From NCBI GenBank assembly GCA_025716855.1, contig JAIXMQ010000064.1:99509-163508 (forward strand): a stretch of DNA of 64,000 nucleotides. Direction: 5' to 3'. Positions 24,033-36,972 of the stretch are shown one piece after another. Position 1 is the first letter of the stretch, and every line of letters starts with the position of its first letter. Made by a program: the position numbers and the translations under genes. Below the pieces are notes generated by a model. That model did not search any database, was not told where the DNA came from, and saw only the letters and a list, made by a program, of their open reading frames with translations. The DNA is from Pilaira anomala. Taxonomy: Eukaryota > Mucoromycota > Mucoromycetes > Mucorales > Mucoraceae.

Positions 24033-26152
24033 TTTCTTTTTAAAAACCGTGATAAAGAACAACACATGTGGAATTCTGTTTTCACTTATAAAAAGGTTGT
24101 CACGATGCCGTATCATTGGACGTTTGAACCTCCTACTTATTTTTCATAAATATGTGTTTGGACAATGCATACCCTGGGTTACAAGAAAAAAAGATAAAAA
24201 TAGTTGGCTTCATTATATCAAAAACATCTACATGTTATGAGTAATAAGAGAAAGCTCTATTAATTGTACATATACGTTTTTTTTGTTTTATCAGATACAT
24301 TGAAAGAAGAGACCAAGGATACCATTATACAAAAGTATAATATAGTTAGAGCCCTTTTATTTTGCTAATTATATATATTATTATGAGAAAATACACCATT
24401 TGAGCATCTAAATACTGGCTATAGATACTAATATCTGCAAAAAATATTGCAATGAGTTACGCTATGAATCTTTTCAATATTTTTAAACGCATACAATGGT
24501 CGTTTTAACGCGATCTGGACCAACCTTTTTCTTAATTACCTGTCAAATCTGCTGATAAACTTTTATTGGTCCGAATAGAAAAAAAAGTAGAGGGAGAGGC
24601 GCATATTACCAAATAATTTTTTCGTATCTTTGGTAGACTTATTTATTTGATTAGTCGACAGTTTGTCACAAAAAAATCCTAGAAGTGATTGTTTTCCATC
24701 CCTCTTGTTCCTTTTTGATAGGTACTAGTTGAAATAACTAATCAAAAGCTGGGTCTTTTGGTTTTAAAGAAGAATACGAGTAACTACTTGACTTGTAATT
24801 GCTCTTTATACTATTTATTCCTCTTTTTCTTTTTCTTTTAAAGGTGGCATTTGAAATGTTATAAATGATAAAAGAAACACCGTATTTTTAGCACTAAACA
24901 CCATCATATTCATTATCATCGAAAGCAGTTTTAGAATTCGAGCAGTTGAGTCATTTATTGTAAGAAAATTTCTCGGTTTTTTTTTTATAAGTCAGAAAGT
25001 CTCTGGGAGTAGGCTGGTTCCATAAAAATCTAGTATGTCCACATACGCCGAATCTACCTTTTTTATTGCTAGCATGTAGCCTCAGAGAACTATATACAAA
25101 AGCAGTAGCTAGACGAACGCCCCTACTTGTGAGCTAACTATCTTTCAGTTGCGTAACTAAAATATTTTGCCTTTATAATTTCTTCGGTTGATCCCTTGAA
25201 CTACTTTTTTTGTAAACTCATTGATGTATCTATTCTTTTTTTACTTCTTTATTTAATTTCGTTATTTATCTCTTTATTTAAGTAATCTTTCTCTTCGTGG
25301 AAACAAAGAGAATAAGCTTTATCACAATATAAGTCAGTGGCTTTATAACTTTTTCTTTACAGTAAGAATAACATCGTAATCCATACTTTATAGTTACAAA
25401 TAAAAAACATACATCTTTTTAAGTCCTTAAGCTCTAGTGAATCATACTTTTTCTTCCTTACACCATCAATTCAATACAAAAAAAAAAAACTATTAAATTA
25501 TAAGAGATATATATTGTTTGAACCTTACACATCATAAAAAATAGTACATACCTGTCTCAAAAAGACTAAACAATCATCAATTATCTGTCGTTGATCTTAT
25601 TGTCTATTACAAATACACACATTAAAAGAAACTGAGTATGTTTATAAAATCCATATTTTATTATCCTGCTCAATTGAATTATTATTACTTTGTAATCAAA
25701 GGTAGTTTTCAGCAACCTCTATGCACATATCTTTTCCCTTTACCAATACTTCGGTTCTCTCATTTTTTTAAAATCCCCGGAGCTAAATGTGACCCAAGAC
25801 AGAAATAACAGTCTTTTACATTATTTTTTCCCTCTTGTTTAATAAAAAGGCCTATAAGTTAACATCTTAAAAATAATAATCAAAAAGCTTTTTAACACTA
25901 TCAGCGTGCACTTTCAGCAAGTACACATAAATGTCAAAAGAAAGTAGCGAAATACCTATAGAATTGAATAAAACAAGTCGATTAGTATCAATTATCTAAG
26001 CCTCAAACTTGAACTGTTGCAAAACACAGGAACGGACTACAATGTAATAAAAAATTTAATTTGTATGTGGCTTATCGTAAACGATAATAAAAAAGAATCC
26101 TAAAGACAGCAAGCTTTTTTCTTCTTCCTCTTTAAATCATATATCATTAAAT
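24033..26152. other. Gene-poor spacer upstream of RPS17
   Basis: About 2.1 kb of AT-rich sequence with many short runs and no open frame I can support. The last few hundred bases should contain the RPS17 promoter: CT-rich stretches occur at 26117-26131 just before the ATG. Confidence 0.4.
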
Positions 26153-27205
26153 ATGGTAAGATTTAATATTCAATTATAAATACAGTCAGACAGCCATTCT
26201 TGAGCGACATCCATGATGGATGGATGTGATAGATGGATGGATGGATGGATGGATTGATTTAATGGATGGATGTATACTAAACAATATTATAACAATAGGG
26301 TCGCGTTAGAACTAAGACTGTCAAGAAGGCATCTCGTGTTGTCATTGAGAAGTACTACCCTCGTCTTACTCTTGATTTCCAAGTCAACAAGAAGATTCTT
26401 GATGAAGTCACCATCATCCACTCCAAGCGTCTCCGTAACAAGATTGCTGGTTTCACCACTCACTTGATGAAGCGTATTTCTCGCGGTCCCGTTCGTGGTA
26501 TTTCTTTCAAGTTGCAAGAAGAAGAACGTGAACGTCGTGATAACTTCGTTCCCGAATTCTCTGCTTTGGATACTTCCAACATTGAAATTGACCCCGAGAC
26601 TGAGGTAAGAATTTCTTTTAAAAAAAAAAGACACCTTTTTGGAATATTATTATTTTTCTTCGCTCGGATTTTTTAGTTGGTTCCTTTCTTTTCTTTATAT
26701 CTTGTTTTTATATTTCTTATTCTTTCTCGATGTATCTTTGGTGATACAAAGGAGAGAAAAGAATGGAACGAGTTTACACTTGTTTTTATTGTGGCAATTT
26801 GGTTATTTTTAATCCATTTTTTTTCGAAAAATTTGGACAGTTCTGTGGGCAAGTTTTGTTGGCTTTCTTTTATTTTTTTCTCTCCCGAAGAGAATTTGAT
26901 TTAAGAAAAAAAAGCAAGATTAAATTTAAGAAGGAACTTTTTGAAAAGTTCGTGTGTCAGAGTGGGATGATCTTTCGATGGCCATTTTGTTTCAAAGAAA
27001 AAATATTTTTTTGAAGGTGTCAAGATCTTTTACACAATACACATGAACCTAACGTATTTTCTATCATTTATAGTCTCTCCTTAAGGCCATCAACTTCGAG
27101 ACCCTTCCCGGTGTCAAGGTCACTGCTCCCGTTGCCGCTTTCACTCCCCGTAACCGCGATAACCGTCCTCGTGGTCCCCGTAAGGCTGCTGAAGCTCAAG
27201 CTTAA
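26153..27205 (+). CDS. RPS17: 40S ribosomal protein S17 (eS17)
   Basis: Three exons, 26153-26155, 26299-26604 and 27074-27205, join to 146 residues. eS17 is a structural protein of the small ribosomal subunit. It begins [21 protein letters not shown], followed by [20 protein letters not shown] and the VPEFSALD segment, all diagnostic. The first coding exon holds only the ATG, with GTAAG directly after it. Intron 1 (143 nt) contains a GGAT microsatellite. Intron 2 is 469 nt, far longer than other introns here, and might hold regulatory or RNA elements. Codon use is strongly biased to C-ending codons (CGT, CTC, AAG, CCC), as expected for a highly expressed gene. Confidence 0.97.
26211..26273. 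repeat. GGAT microsatellite in RPS17 intron 1
   Basis: Imperfect tandem copies of GGAT/TGGA, interrupted by short variants, fill much of the first RPS17 intron. Confidence 0.85.
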
Positions 27206-27371
27206 ATTTTTTTATAATTATTTGAATCAATAAATTATAACATAAATAATAATAAACCTAAAAGTCCCAGTTACTTTTTTTGTACATAGCGAGAATTATT
27301 ATATGCATACTTGAAAACTTAAGGGAATGCAGTAGACAATTATAAACCTACATGAATACCTAGTTGTGATT

Positions 27372-27373
<2 letters not shown>

Positions 27374-27409
<36 letters not shown>

Positions 27410-27417
27410 TTAAACAT
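27374..27417. repeat. 44-base T homopolymer
   Basis: An uninterrupted T run about 170 bases downstream of the RPS17 stop codon. Confidence 0.9.
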
Positions 27418-28039
27418 CACTATAAATATTGTGATCTATTCTTTTTGAAAATAAAATTTAGCCTTAAGCAAATAAGGGGCCCAAATTCAGCCAGTGCAAA
27501 AGAGAATGATCCTGCTAATTCATTATGACAGAAGGTACATACTTGATAGCAGGTGTGTACATGATGACTATTTTTTTTAGTTTTTACGTACATAGGATCG
27601 ATATATACCGTTATTTTTTTAATACATATGAAAAAATCTATACAGCATTTAGTACATTACTGCCGTAAGGAAGACGTGGATATAATTGTTGTCTTTTTTT
27701 TTCACACCAGTTCGGTAATACCATAAATAGGAAAGCTATGGCCGGAAATCATCTTAATAAAGAAATGCAATCTATACATAAATAGGACCAGGAAGATCTA
27801 CTGCGTTTAATCTAGCGAATAGTAGTTGAGATTATTAGAACTAATCCCTGGTTATAAAAAAAGGAACCCACCGTAAACTTTTTTCTCCTTGAAGATAATA
27901 GGATGCATAAACTCAGGTACCAAATTATTAGCCTGTCCACATATGGAAAAATAGAATATATCGACATGCATATTACTTCATTCTTAATTGTTGAAAAATA
28001 GAATTCGATTATTGCCAGAGTAAAAATAAAAAGATTATG

Positions 28040-28234
28040 CTATATCAAGGGAGGTGCCACGCCTTCGTACGGCGTAGACTCGATTAAAGCAGGAGAAGAG
28101 TTGGCTGATGAGTTATGTAATACCTCTGTCGGTGAAAGAGGCTTTTGAAATCGACCATTTGGTAACGCCTCAGTAGATGGGTTCGATCTAGACATCAAAC
28201 TGGTGGGAAAGTTGGATATGCCGCTTTTGTGCAT
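28040..28234 (-). pseudogene. Possible coding relic, unrecognised
   Basis: An open minus-strand frame from an ATG at 28234 encodes 64 residues, including MSRSNPSTEALPNGRFQKP and ending TPYEGVAPPLI. Its Pro/Ser-rich content and CpG-containing codons look more coding than the surrounding AT-rich DNA. No family is recognised and no neighbouring exon could be joined. It may be the C-terminal piece of a decayed regulatory protein or chance. Confidence 0.25.
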
Positions 28235-28689
28235 AAAATGTGAAAGAATTTTAGTACATTAGAAACACTTTTTTTTTTGGTATATTGATAAAGAGAAACA
28301 GCAACGCATACACCGTCTAAAACTATTATGTTATATATACAGAAACGGGCGCTTCCAAGACTTATTATATATCTGTTGTTCCTCGATGGCATTCCTAGTT
28401 TATTTTGTGGGGGATGCACTTGACGAATCCAGGTTTAATTTCGTCATGCAAAAAAAAAAAAAAAAAAAAACTTAAAAAACTTAAAAAACTTAAAAAACTC
28501 ATATATTACATGTACACTAAACATAGGATCTGCTATAGTAACGTAAGTATGACATATAGATACAAAAATGTGTATATCTGTATTTAAACAGGAGTTTCAC
28601 GTTTTGTATCGTAATTAATACGAGAACTTAGAATTATGACGAACAAGTTATATATCCAAAGACTAGACCTATCAGCAACAGAAATGTAA

Positions 28690-28858
28690 ATATTTGTTAG
28701 CATTACAAGTAGTTCCAGTAGTATCGACGGTCAAACTCTTGAATCAAAGGTTACGTTTGGTGGTATCATGGTGCGGGATGCATCACAAGCTTATTGCAAC
28801 ACGCAGGATGTTTTGCCGGATTATGTGCATGGGATCACTCAACTTGTTAAAGAGTAAC
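28690..28858 (+). pseudogene. Possible coding relic, unrecognised
   Basis: An open stretch on the plus strand ends at a TAA at 28856-28858 and reads SSIDGQTLESKVTFGGIMVR, then DASQAYCNTQDVLPDYVHG. It has no ATG in frame at a sensible place and no clear splice partner. Codon content is richer in C and G than its surroundings. No family is recognised. Confidence 0.25.
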
Positions 28859-28971
28859 TACGGTTTATGGTAATTTTTTATGTATACATTCATGTATATA
28901 TTTAGTTAAAGATCGACCTTTGCCTATCAAATTGACTCCTCCTAAAGGTATTATGATAGAAACACCAGGCA

Positions 28972-29003
<32 letters not shown>

Positions 29004-30338
29004 CCCCACTGCTGTCACTACATTCTCAACCTGACATCTACAATATAACTATCTATTTCTACTACGCCTTTTTCACTTTAAATACTAACTCTCTCCTTGC
29101 CTAACGAAACTCATTTATCGTCTTACGTTATACTTTTTAATTCACAAGTAAAATACACACGAAAAAAACTTAAATGAGGTCACCGCAAAGCGTTTTTTTT
29201 TTCTGTGGTCTTGATCTTTCTGTTGATGATTATTTTAGAGCATTTTTTAATCGTAAATAGAAAAACTGTAATTTCGTTTCGGGAGAGTAAGAACTTCTTA
29301 TTTTCAGAAATCCATACGCGTTAAAAAAAAAATCGATCAACTCTGGTTTGTATTAATTCTGAGACTATAAAAAGAATATTAAAGACTCAGGAGGACTATG
29401 CATCTACGCACAAATAAAACAAACAAATTCGGTAAAAAGAATTAAGTTAAAACAGTACAAAAACAAAGCGATTTATTACTACAAGTTTTTTAATTAGAAT
29501 ATGATGGTGGCAGTCTGTATGAAAACGTTCCTACATTTTGACAGCTGTCCCAAGCTACCATTCTGAACCAATCTACGCTTTTTGCTAGTAAGAAACTAAG
29601 TCAGTTCGGTTTTTACACTGGCATGTTTCATATTCGTATAATAAACTCAAGTATCAACTTGACTGGGAATTATAAGAATAGCAGGCATAAGCAGAAAAAA
29701 ATAGACAGAATGCTATTTAAAAATGTTGCTCCATCAATTTTTGCCATATTCCTGGTACTGAAGCAGCACTTTAACACTTAAAACAAAAAAAAAATAAGAG
29801 TTTCTGGTTGTTTTTTATTATCCAATTTATCACAGAAATCTCGAACACGCAAAAACAAATTCTTGGCATTTTGTACTCAACTAAATCCGCTGGAAAAGAA
29901 TGATGGCCAACTAAAAGTATATATTGAAGACATGCCTAAACTTGTACACTTAATATATATTATCTTAGGATATAAGTCTATGAATTTAAACATAAGGGTG
30001 TAGACAGATGGATATGAATGTTAAAAGCAAAAATATTGATAACTTTCTCTTTAGCATTGTTTTTGAAACCGCACCTGCCATTCTACCAAGTTAAGTAACT
30101 AAAAAAATATTAATCGCACTGAACTTTATGTTGTCTAATATGTAAGAGTAGCTCAGTCTTCAGGCGAGGAAATAGAAAACACTACCTTCTTTACTTTAAG
30201 CGACGAAAAATATCAAAATGGTTTTTATAAGTAAGTTAATGGGTGATTTAGCAAATTCAAGAACATTTTTGCTAGAGAATATTACTACAGCTAGTAAACG
30301 GCCTTGGAGAGCAATTATCATTGGCATCTTTTTAGTGA

Positions 30339-30341
<3 letters not shown>

Positions 30342-30401
<60 letters not shown>
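30342..30401. repeat. 60-base A homopolymer
   Basis: Sixty consecutive A, the longest homopolymer in the window. It might be a relic of a poly(A) insertion tail or simple slippage; no target-site duplication was identified. Confidence 0.92.
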
Positions 30402-30402
<1 letters not shown>

Positions 30403-31128
30403 GTCAATTGATTATGTCAAATCAATAGAGGAAAAGAAGATGATACTCAATCAATCATTATAGTGAAAAATCTTCAATTTTTGGCTATTAATTGATAAAT
30501 CATATTTTTATTCACAATAATGCATACAAAGTTATATCACAGTATTCTATGACCAAGTGTATACGAAAAATATAAAATTATTCAGAGCAAGATTAAAAAT
30601 TAATAGTCCAACTTTTATGGACATTTCATAATGGAAGCACTTTATCTTCGGAAAGTAATGAAATATCTGGTGTTACCTTAATGCTTTTTGTACCTTAGAA
30701 AGAAGGTACTTTGCTACTGAGCTTCGACATTGCACAATTTATCAATGGTGAATTTCTTTTAAGAAAATGTTCACCAGGCAGGGTATATATTTAAAGCGGC
30801 ATAGGACCTATATATTGAAATAAAAAAGGGGAAAGGAGAATAATAGGAGTTTGTTATTTGTTGTTGTTTATAAGATTTTGTTTTATTTCATGTGTATGTG
30901 TGTGTATATTTTTTTTAAAAAAAATGTTATAAGTATAGTAAACAAGAGAGAAAGAAAAATTGCTAATTAAGTTGAATAATGATGAAATGATTAATAAAAT
31001 AAGTATGTATATATAATTAAGACCGAGAAAAGAAAGTAAGTAATAAGACGATTTACAAATTGTGAAGTGAGAAGGAGAGAACATAGAGGATAATGAGTTT
31101 TTGTTAAATAAATGAAGGGTTTTTCTTT

Positions 31129-32307
31129 TTATAAAAAGAAATCATGTTGGGAATAGTCATTAATAAAAGAAGGTGTATTATAAGCATTTGTTGAAACTGA
31201 AAATAGTTTATCCAATAAAAAATCATCTTGTTCCTCTTTCACCATCCGTGTTGTATATTCGTCTATTTCATCTTCTTCATTTAGATTGGTTGAAGAAGAC
31301 GAGGATGAAATTGATTCAGTATCTGGATGCTTCTTTTGTTGACGACGCTTACGACGAATCACTTTATCATGCACATTTAGAGCAGCAGCAATAGCAGAAG
31401 CAGCAGCAGTGTCTTTTTGAGATCCAGACCGATTACGCTTCTTGATTACATCCGTTTTTAGACTAAGAGGTCGAACTGTACCGTGTAACTTTAAGAATAA
31501 ACCACAAGCATTGCAGAGGGGTTGACCCTGAGGATTTCTTCGCCATAAAGGTGTATTAGTTGTACGGCAATTGGTACATTTAGTCGTATTATTCGCTTGG
31601 TGTGTCTTTGTAGGTGGAAATGGATGTTGAAATGAAGACGTATTATGTTTTCTTTGAATCTTGTGTATAGTCGTCTTTCTCTTTCTACCGCGCTTTTTTT
31701 CTTGGTGACGCCAATCACGATCTTCATCAGAATGAGTTATTTGAGGTATATCATCAACTTCTTCACATATTAAGGGCGATAACGAGTAGGTATTTGATAA
31801 TAATTGATGTTGTTGCTGTTCTTCTTCTTCGTTCATACTACTGTTACTGTGCTTTGACGAACTGGAAGAAGGTGGTGGAGATGCATGACTTGTAAATATT
31901 GCTTCATTAGTATGAAAGAGATAGGGATCTTCAAACAATTCAAATGGTGTTGAGTGACTATTGATGGTGGTATTAGTGATAATGATATTGTTATTATTGT
32001 TAGTATTAGTGGTAGGATAAGAACAATCAAATAGGCTGGCGCTATCAAATTGATTTGGTGGGGTATAAGCCGTTGCATATTGATGATTTAATGGTAAGGA
32101 AGTTAATAATAAAGGTTGTTGAACCATTGATAATTCTACCGAGTTATGTTGCTTGTATTTGATAGCGTTACTCATCATCATAGAAGAGTCATTTTTATAA
32201 GTAGGCATAGAGTAATTTGTAGGTATAGGATCAGATAAATACATGTTATTATCCCAACTTGTTGAGCGAATTTGATCATACAAGTAATTTGAATGAGATT
32301 GTTGCAT
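31129..32307 (-). CDS. GATA zinc-finger transcription factor (AreA/NIT2-like finger)
   Basis: A single exon encodes 392 residues. GATA factors bind GATA DNA motifs; fungal relatives control nitrogen use, light responses and iron. One finger is present at residues 244-268 with C-X2-C-X17-C-X2-C spacing (C244, C247, C265, C268). It reads [20 protein letters not shown], then [20 protein letters not shown], and is followed by a basic tail (KKRNR). The 17-residue loop and the [20 protein letters not shown] extension match the AreA/NIT2/Gaf1 class. The N-terminus is Asn/Ser/Gln-rich and probably disordered; a basic KKRGRKRK patch at 204-211 may be a nuclear signal. The C-terminus is acidic and Ser-rich with a [13 protein letters not shown] putative activation motif. 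Long spacers on both sides (3.9 and 4.7 kb) hint at complex regulation; that is inference. Confidence 0.95.
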   Translation of the reverse strand: MQQSHSNYLYDQIRSTSWDNNMYLSDPIPTNYSMPTYKNDSSMMMSNAIKYKQHNSVELSMVQQPLLLTSLPLNHQYATAYTPPNQFDSASLFDCSYPTTNTNNNNNIIITNTTINSHSTPFELFEDPYLFHTNEAIFTSHASPPPSSSSSKHSNSSMNEEEEQQQHQLLSNTYSLSPLICEEVDDIPQITHSDEDRDWRHQEKKRGRKRKTTIHKIQRKHNTSSFQHPFPPTKTHQANNTTKCTNCRTTNTPLWRRNPQGQPLCNACGLFLKLHGTVRPLSLKTDVIKKRNRSGSQKDTAAASAIAAALNVHDKVIRRKRRQQKKHPDTESISSSSSSTNLNEEDEIDEYTTRMVKEEQDDFLLDKLFSVSTNAYNTPSFINDYSQHDFFL

Positions 32308-32889
32308 CCTCTAATAAGTAAAAGTAAAAGTAGGTGTTTATTATAGAAGTTTGAAATAGAAGGTTTAAGAGAGAGAGAAAGAAGGGAAAAGAAAAGGAAA
32401 AGAGAAAGGCGGACAATGATATTTATACCCTTTTTTTTATTTTATTTTATAATTGAATGGTGAAATGAGAGTATCTAATGACGAGGGAAGCGTGTTAAAA
32501 TTTGTGTGCGTGTGTAACAGACACAAATAAGTTGTACATATGAAAGTTACTGGACCCTTTTTTTTCTTTGATCGATGAAAGACTAAAAAAAATCCTTCTC
32601 CTTTCCTCTTTAGATTTTCTTTTTTCATAATCAATATATACACGAGAGGGGAAGGTTTTGGTTCAAAGGAGAAATAAATAAATAAAAACTTATGCACAAC
32701 ATAAATGTATCGATTATTAAGAAAAACTCCCGGTTTGGCATGCAAAAAAAAAAAAAAAATAAGCATAATTTTATTTATTTATATATAATCTTAGTTTAAA
32801 GTAATGTTAAGTAAAAGCGTGGATTAAATAACATGATAACGGAGGCGAACGGACAGATCAACACAGTTCAAGGAGACACCTTTTTTGGC

Positions 32890-32945
<56 letters not shown>

Positions 32946-35900
32946 CTTGTCTCTTAAATGTGTATGTGTATTACCAGCATAAATACAGATAGAGTTTCAA
33001 TCGATGACTTGTTTTAATAACTAACTATTTTCTGTACATTTTAGTCATTATTGAGCAACCCAAGAATATTATAAATTTCACATGATTGTTGAATCCTTTT
33101 GACTTTTTAATTGGATGCATTTATTAGACACTGTTGCTTTGCTCGTGATCGGAATGTGTTTGCTCATACTATATTTTACATATTCCTTGACACATCAACT
33201 GTTTATTATATATATTTTTATTTAAAGTAACATCCTAACAAACTTGGATCATCTGAACGTTTTTTTTATTCGATTTATCACGCGCCAGAATCAGACATTT
33301 CATTCTAGGCCCACACCGAATAATATTATATATATATTTATATTACTGATCAATGGATTGTCTATCGGCTATCGTATATATATATATATATATATTTCAG
33401 GCAACACTTGTAATTTATCAGCGGATTCAAATGAAACATGTTATGTTACTTCTATTTGCTAATAATCTTAATACAATAATGTGGCACATGCGAAACGATA
33501 TTTTATCATTATTGGACAAAAAACCAAACCAATGATTTGCTTTTTAACTTTAAAATACAGTTGAAACGATAGAATTTAAGCTTAACAAAAGTAATTGTAC
33601 CGAGAACTCCCTTATCAAAGAGAGAAATGATAAAGGAAGAGAAAATGTTAACCCTATATATATAGACAATTTATCTAAATATGACGGATTGTGTACATCT
33701 TTTATTATATTATGATAAATATATATATAAACATTATCATCGGAATCATAATCCAAAAAAATGGTGCGAGCTGTTATAAATTATCATACGCCAGTATTTA
33801 TAAAAAAAAAAACTCAACTTTTGTAGATCTGACATTAACTTTTAGCTTTTTTTTTACAAGATAGTTATCTCCCTGCATCATTCTCTTTAAAATTATATTT
33901 TATTTTTCAGGAAAATAAATAGAATGCATTTTGTTTAACTTTTTTTTTTAAAAAAAAAAGATGCAAGACCATTTATTTTAGACAATGTATATAGCGTCTG
34001 TATTGAAATATCTTTTTACAGTGTTCCCAGTGTCAATCGGTGCTTTTTGGAGAATAAGTTTGAAGTTCCCGCTAGCAAGAGCTGACATTCTTGATGTTGC
34101 TCGTGCTGTTGGTACCAATCAAGCTATAAAAAACGAACAGTTTTACCCTTTAGCTATCTTTTGTTTGTTTGTTTGTTTGTGAGAGCTTAAAATTGATAGA
34201 TTTTTTTGTCTTTCTTTGTCTTTCTTCAAGGTAGTGAGTGTAAATGAATTTACTGAAGTTGCGTGTGCTTACAATAAGAAAATAATTTCCGTGCATGTCT
34301 TCATGGTGCACATTAGTAATTGTACATTGATGTTATTTGCTCATGTAGATCTAATGAATTTAATTAGTCCATGAAATGTAGATCAGACATTGCAAGTGCA
34401 GATCTTTGATTGAAACGATGTAACAAGTCTATTAATATTCTATCAGATAAACGATGAATTAACAGTAGATCGTTACAGGAAAATTTTCTGCCTTCAGTAC
34501 CTTCGAGAAATTTGATATAAACCCACAAGCCCAAACTTCAAAGTTGGATGTCTTTTTATTAAAAATATATTTCTCTATTTGTATTTTGTTTAACAAAGAA
34601 GGTGAAGCAGACCGGGAAACTGAATCCATCTACTAGTTAAATATGAAGGGGAGTCAAAAAAACACGTCCTTAAAGAGCATTGGTGGTTTTTGTCTAGAGG
34701 CTGTAAAACAAAAACAAGTAGACTTCTGTAAGTGGATATGTAGTCAAGAATCTAAAGTTGTCGTAGTTACTCTTAATAAAATAGGATGTAATCACATCTT
34801 ATGCTGTACATGGTTATAATAACATGATATATTATAGCGCACTAATAATAGTGATCTGTTCAGGTCATTAGTTTATTCTAACCATGCCTACTTAAAGTTA
34901 TATTAAAATCTTCTTGTCTTCATAGCCCATCACAAGAAATTATGAACTTGTAATGTTGCTTTCATATTATCTCTAAGTAATAAGCTATGTTTCATAACAA
35001 TGAATTATTTCCAGTTACCCCGCCACAGGTGTAATAGTATTACAAATATCCATTATTATAGTTCCAGTTATTTCTTTATTACGAAGCACTTTATTGTCCA
35101 ATAGCCCTCAATAACAAATGCTTTTTCTTAGCAGACTGCATGCATTGGATATGGAATATATTGCACCCTAGCCTGTCAGAATGAAGTGTCCGCTAGCTAG
35201 CGAAGTGAGTGGTCAGATAGTTTATTCTAAGTAGCCACAAAAGTAAAGAAGATGGAGTTTATTGAGATAATGAAATGTAGCTTGATTGACTTTCACTTAA
35301 ACCGCAAACAAGTAAAAGCTATGTTAACGACGAAAGAACTCCGTTCGTTGAGACAGTGGTAACACATTTTCTAAGAATATGAACACTCTTATTAGCTTTG
35401 TATGGTAAGCCAAATAAGGAAGAGCCTCAAAAGCACATCTTATTTTTGTTCTTTGTCTAATGTTTGATAAACAGATGTGAGCATATGACGAGCTATAGGA
35501 AACCTGTTCCCTTTGAAACTATCAGAATGAAGGTCAAAAGTCTGATGGAATTGAAAGAGCAGACGCTGAGCATAACATGCTATTAGTTGAGTAATCAGAG
35601 TAAGAACTTTCAAAATATATGTGGCCATATCTTCTGCAGTTAGTTAACAGTTTACTTTAAATTGAAAACCTAGCTTGCTTGGTGGACAATACTTTGGAGC
35701 AAGTCGGGTCAACCAAAGCTTCACTTAAACAGCAAATTAATATAACAAGCCTGGTTCTTTTGACATCTTAAAAAAATCATAAGTCTTTTGGCATTCAAAT
35801 GATAAAAACTACGCTCGCACTTAAATAAGGAAACAAGTATCGACAATTCAACAAAGTGGGGCTTCGTAAAGCTTCGCTCAGCAGTTGTTCCTACCTCCTG

Positions 35901-36972
35901 ATCTAGTCGTGCCCAACTTGCAAAGGTCTTTGAGGCTATTGAAACTCTACACGTAAGTATATTTTCTGTCTTTTGAGAAAAAAGAAAAGTATACTTAATA
36001 CGTTCTTTTATTATTATATTCTATTTAATTAGAGAACAAAGGCACTGAGTAGTTGGAAGCTCGTGAGGTACATAGGGATTCTAAGTGATTGAGATATTGT
36101 ATTGTCAAAAACTGTGTGAAATACAACTCTTGTATCTATAAGTTATCCCTTAATATAGGTACAGTTTAAAAGCATATGTGTATTACATGTATAACTATAT
36201 TTTAAATACATCCTTTCCCGCTTGTATATTTTTTTTGTTTTTTTTTACCTTCTTGTTTTTCTATGATTGACATGTATGTACATACCAGGTATAAATTAAA
36301 AAGGTGCATTATTGACGTGATTATACATTCAGCCTAACACGTATAAAGAAAAAAAAATCCCACAGTATCAAAAAAAAAAAAAAAAGAGATCACCACCCAC
36401 GTACAACATATTAATTCGCAGGCATTTGTACACTCGTACAACCAAAAACAGTAGTGTGCGACATAGTACAAATACTTATCTATCACTTATAATTTGAACG
36501 CCTCTCATTTTTATGCTTATCTTTTTTTGCGATAGCAGATAATTATCTTGATCATAAAAAATATTAGGTAATAAGTTTAGGCCGTAGTATTAGTTTCTTT
36601 TTTTTCTGTAAATATTACGCGCTAAAGTTAAGAAATGCAGCTAAAAGTATAAAAAACTTCAGGAAGTAAGAAAACTTTAAATAATTAAGTGTTTGAATGA
36701 CATAGGTAGCTATTAACAAAAAAGAGCGGTCCCCCTTTTCTCCTTTTTAGAAGTTTAGCGTCTATATTTGAACGAATTAATTGATAAATAGAAGGTATAT
36801 TCTCAATACAAAAGGTATATTGGTTTTATTATTGGATGTAAATAAAGAGCATATGACTAACATAACTCCGACTGTTTTGAAGAGATATTTAACACAGAAA
36901 AAGAAGCATGAATTTCTCTTTTTTTTCTTATATTCAATTCTTTTTTTTCGCACATTTCTTTTAAAACTAATT
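32308..36972. other. 4.7-kb spacer upstream of the GATA factor, with relic frames
   Basis: No intact gene is recognised. The part near 32308-32900 is the GATA-factor promoter/5' UTR, with GA-rich stretches and a 55-base T run. Coding-like fragments occur at about 34018-34163 (+; LKFPLARADILDVARAVGTN), 34642-34821 (+; a 59-codon frame with SIGGFCLEAVKQKQ) and 35440-35619 (-; ITQLIACYAQRLLFQFHQTF). None shows a family or joins to another exon. Confidence 0.4.
32891..32945. repeat. 55-base T homopolymer
   Basis: Fifty-five consecutive T about 580 bases upstream of the GATA factor start (A run on its sense strand). Confidence 0.92.

Larger units (their letters stand above)
27206..31128. other. 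3.9-kb gene-poor region with coding relics
   Basis: No intact gene is recognised. It holds a 44-base T run (27374-27417), a 60-base A run (30342-30401), a TA microsatellite (28976-29003) and coding-like fragments on both strands around 28040-28860. The end next to 31128 is the 3' side of the GATA factor gene. Confidence 0.4.

Noticed and set aside
30854..31084. 76-codon minus-strand frame downstream of the GATA gene
   Set aside because: Ile/Tyr/Phe/Asn-rich product of AT-rich 3' sequence, with no family or codon signal.
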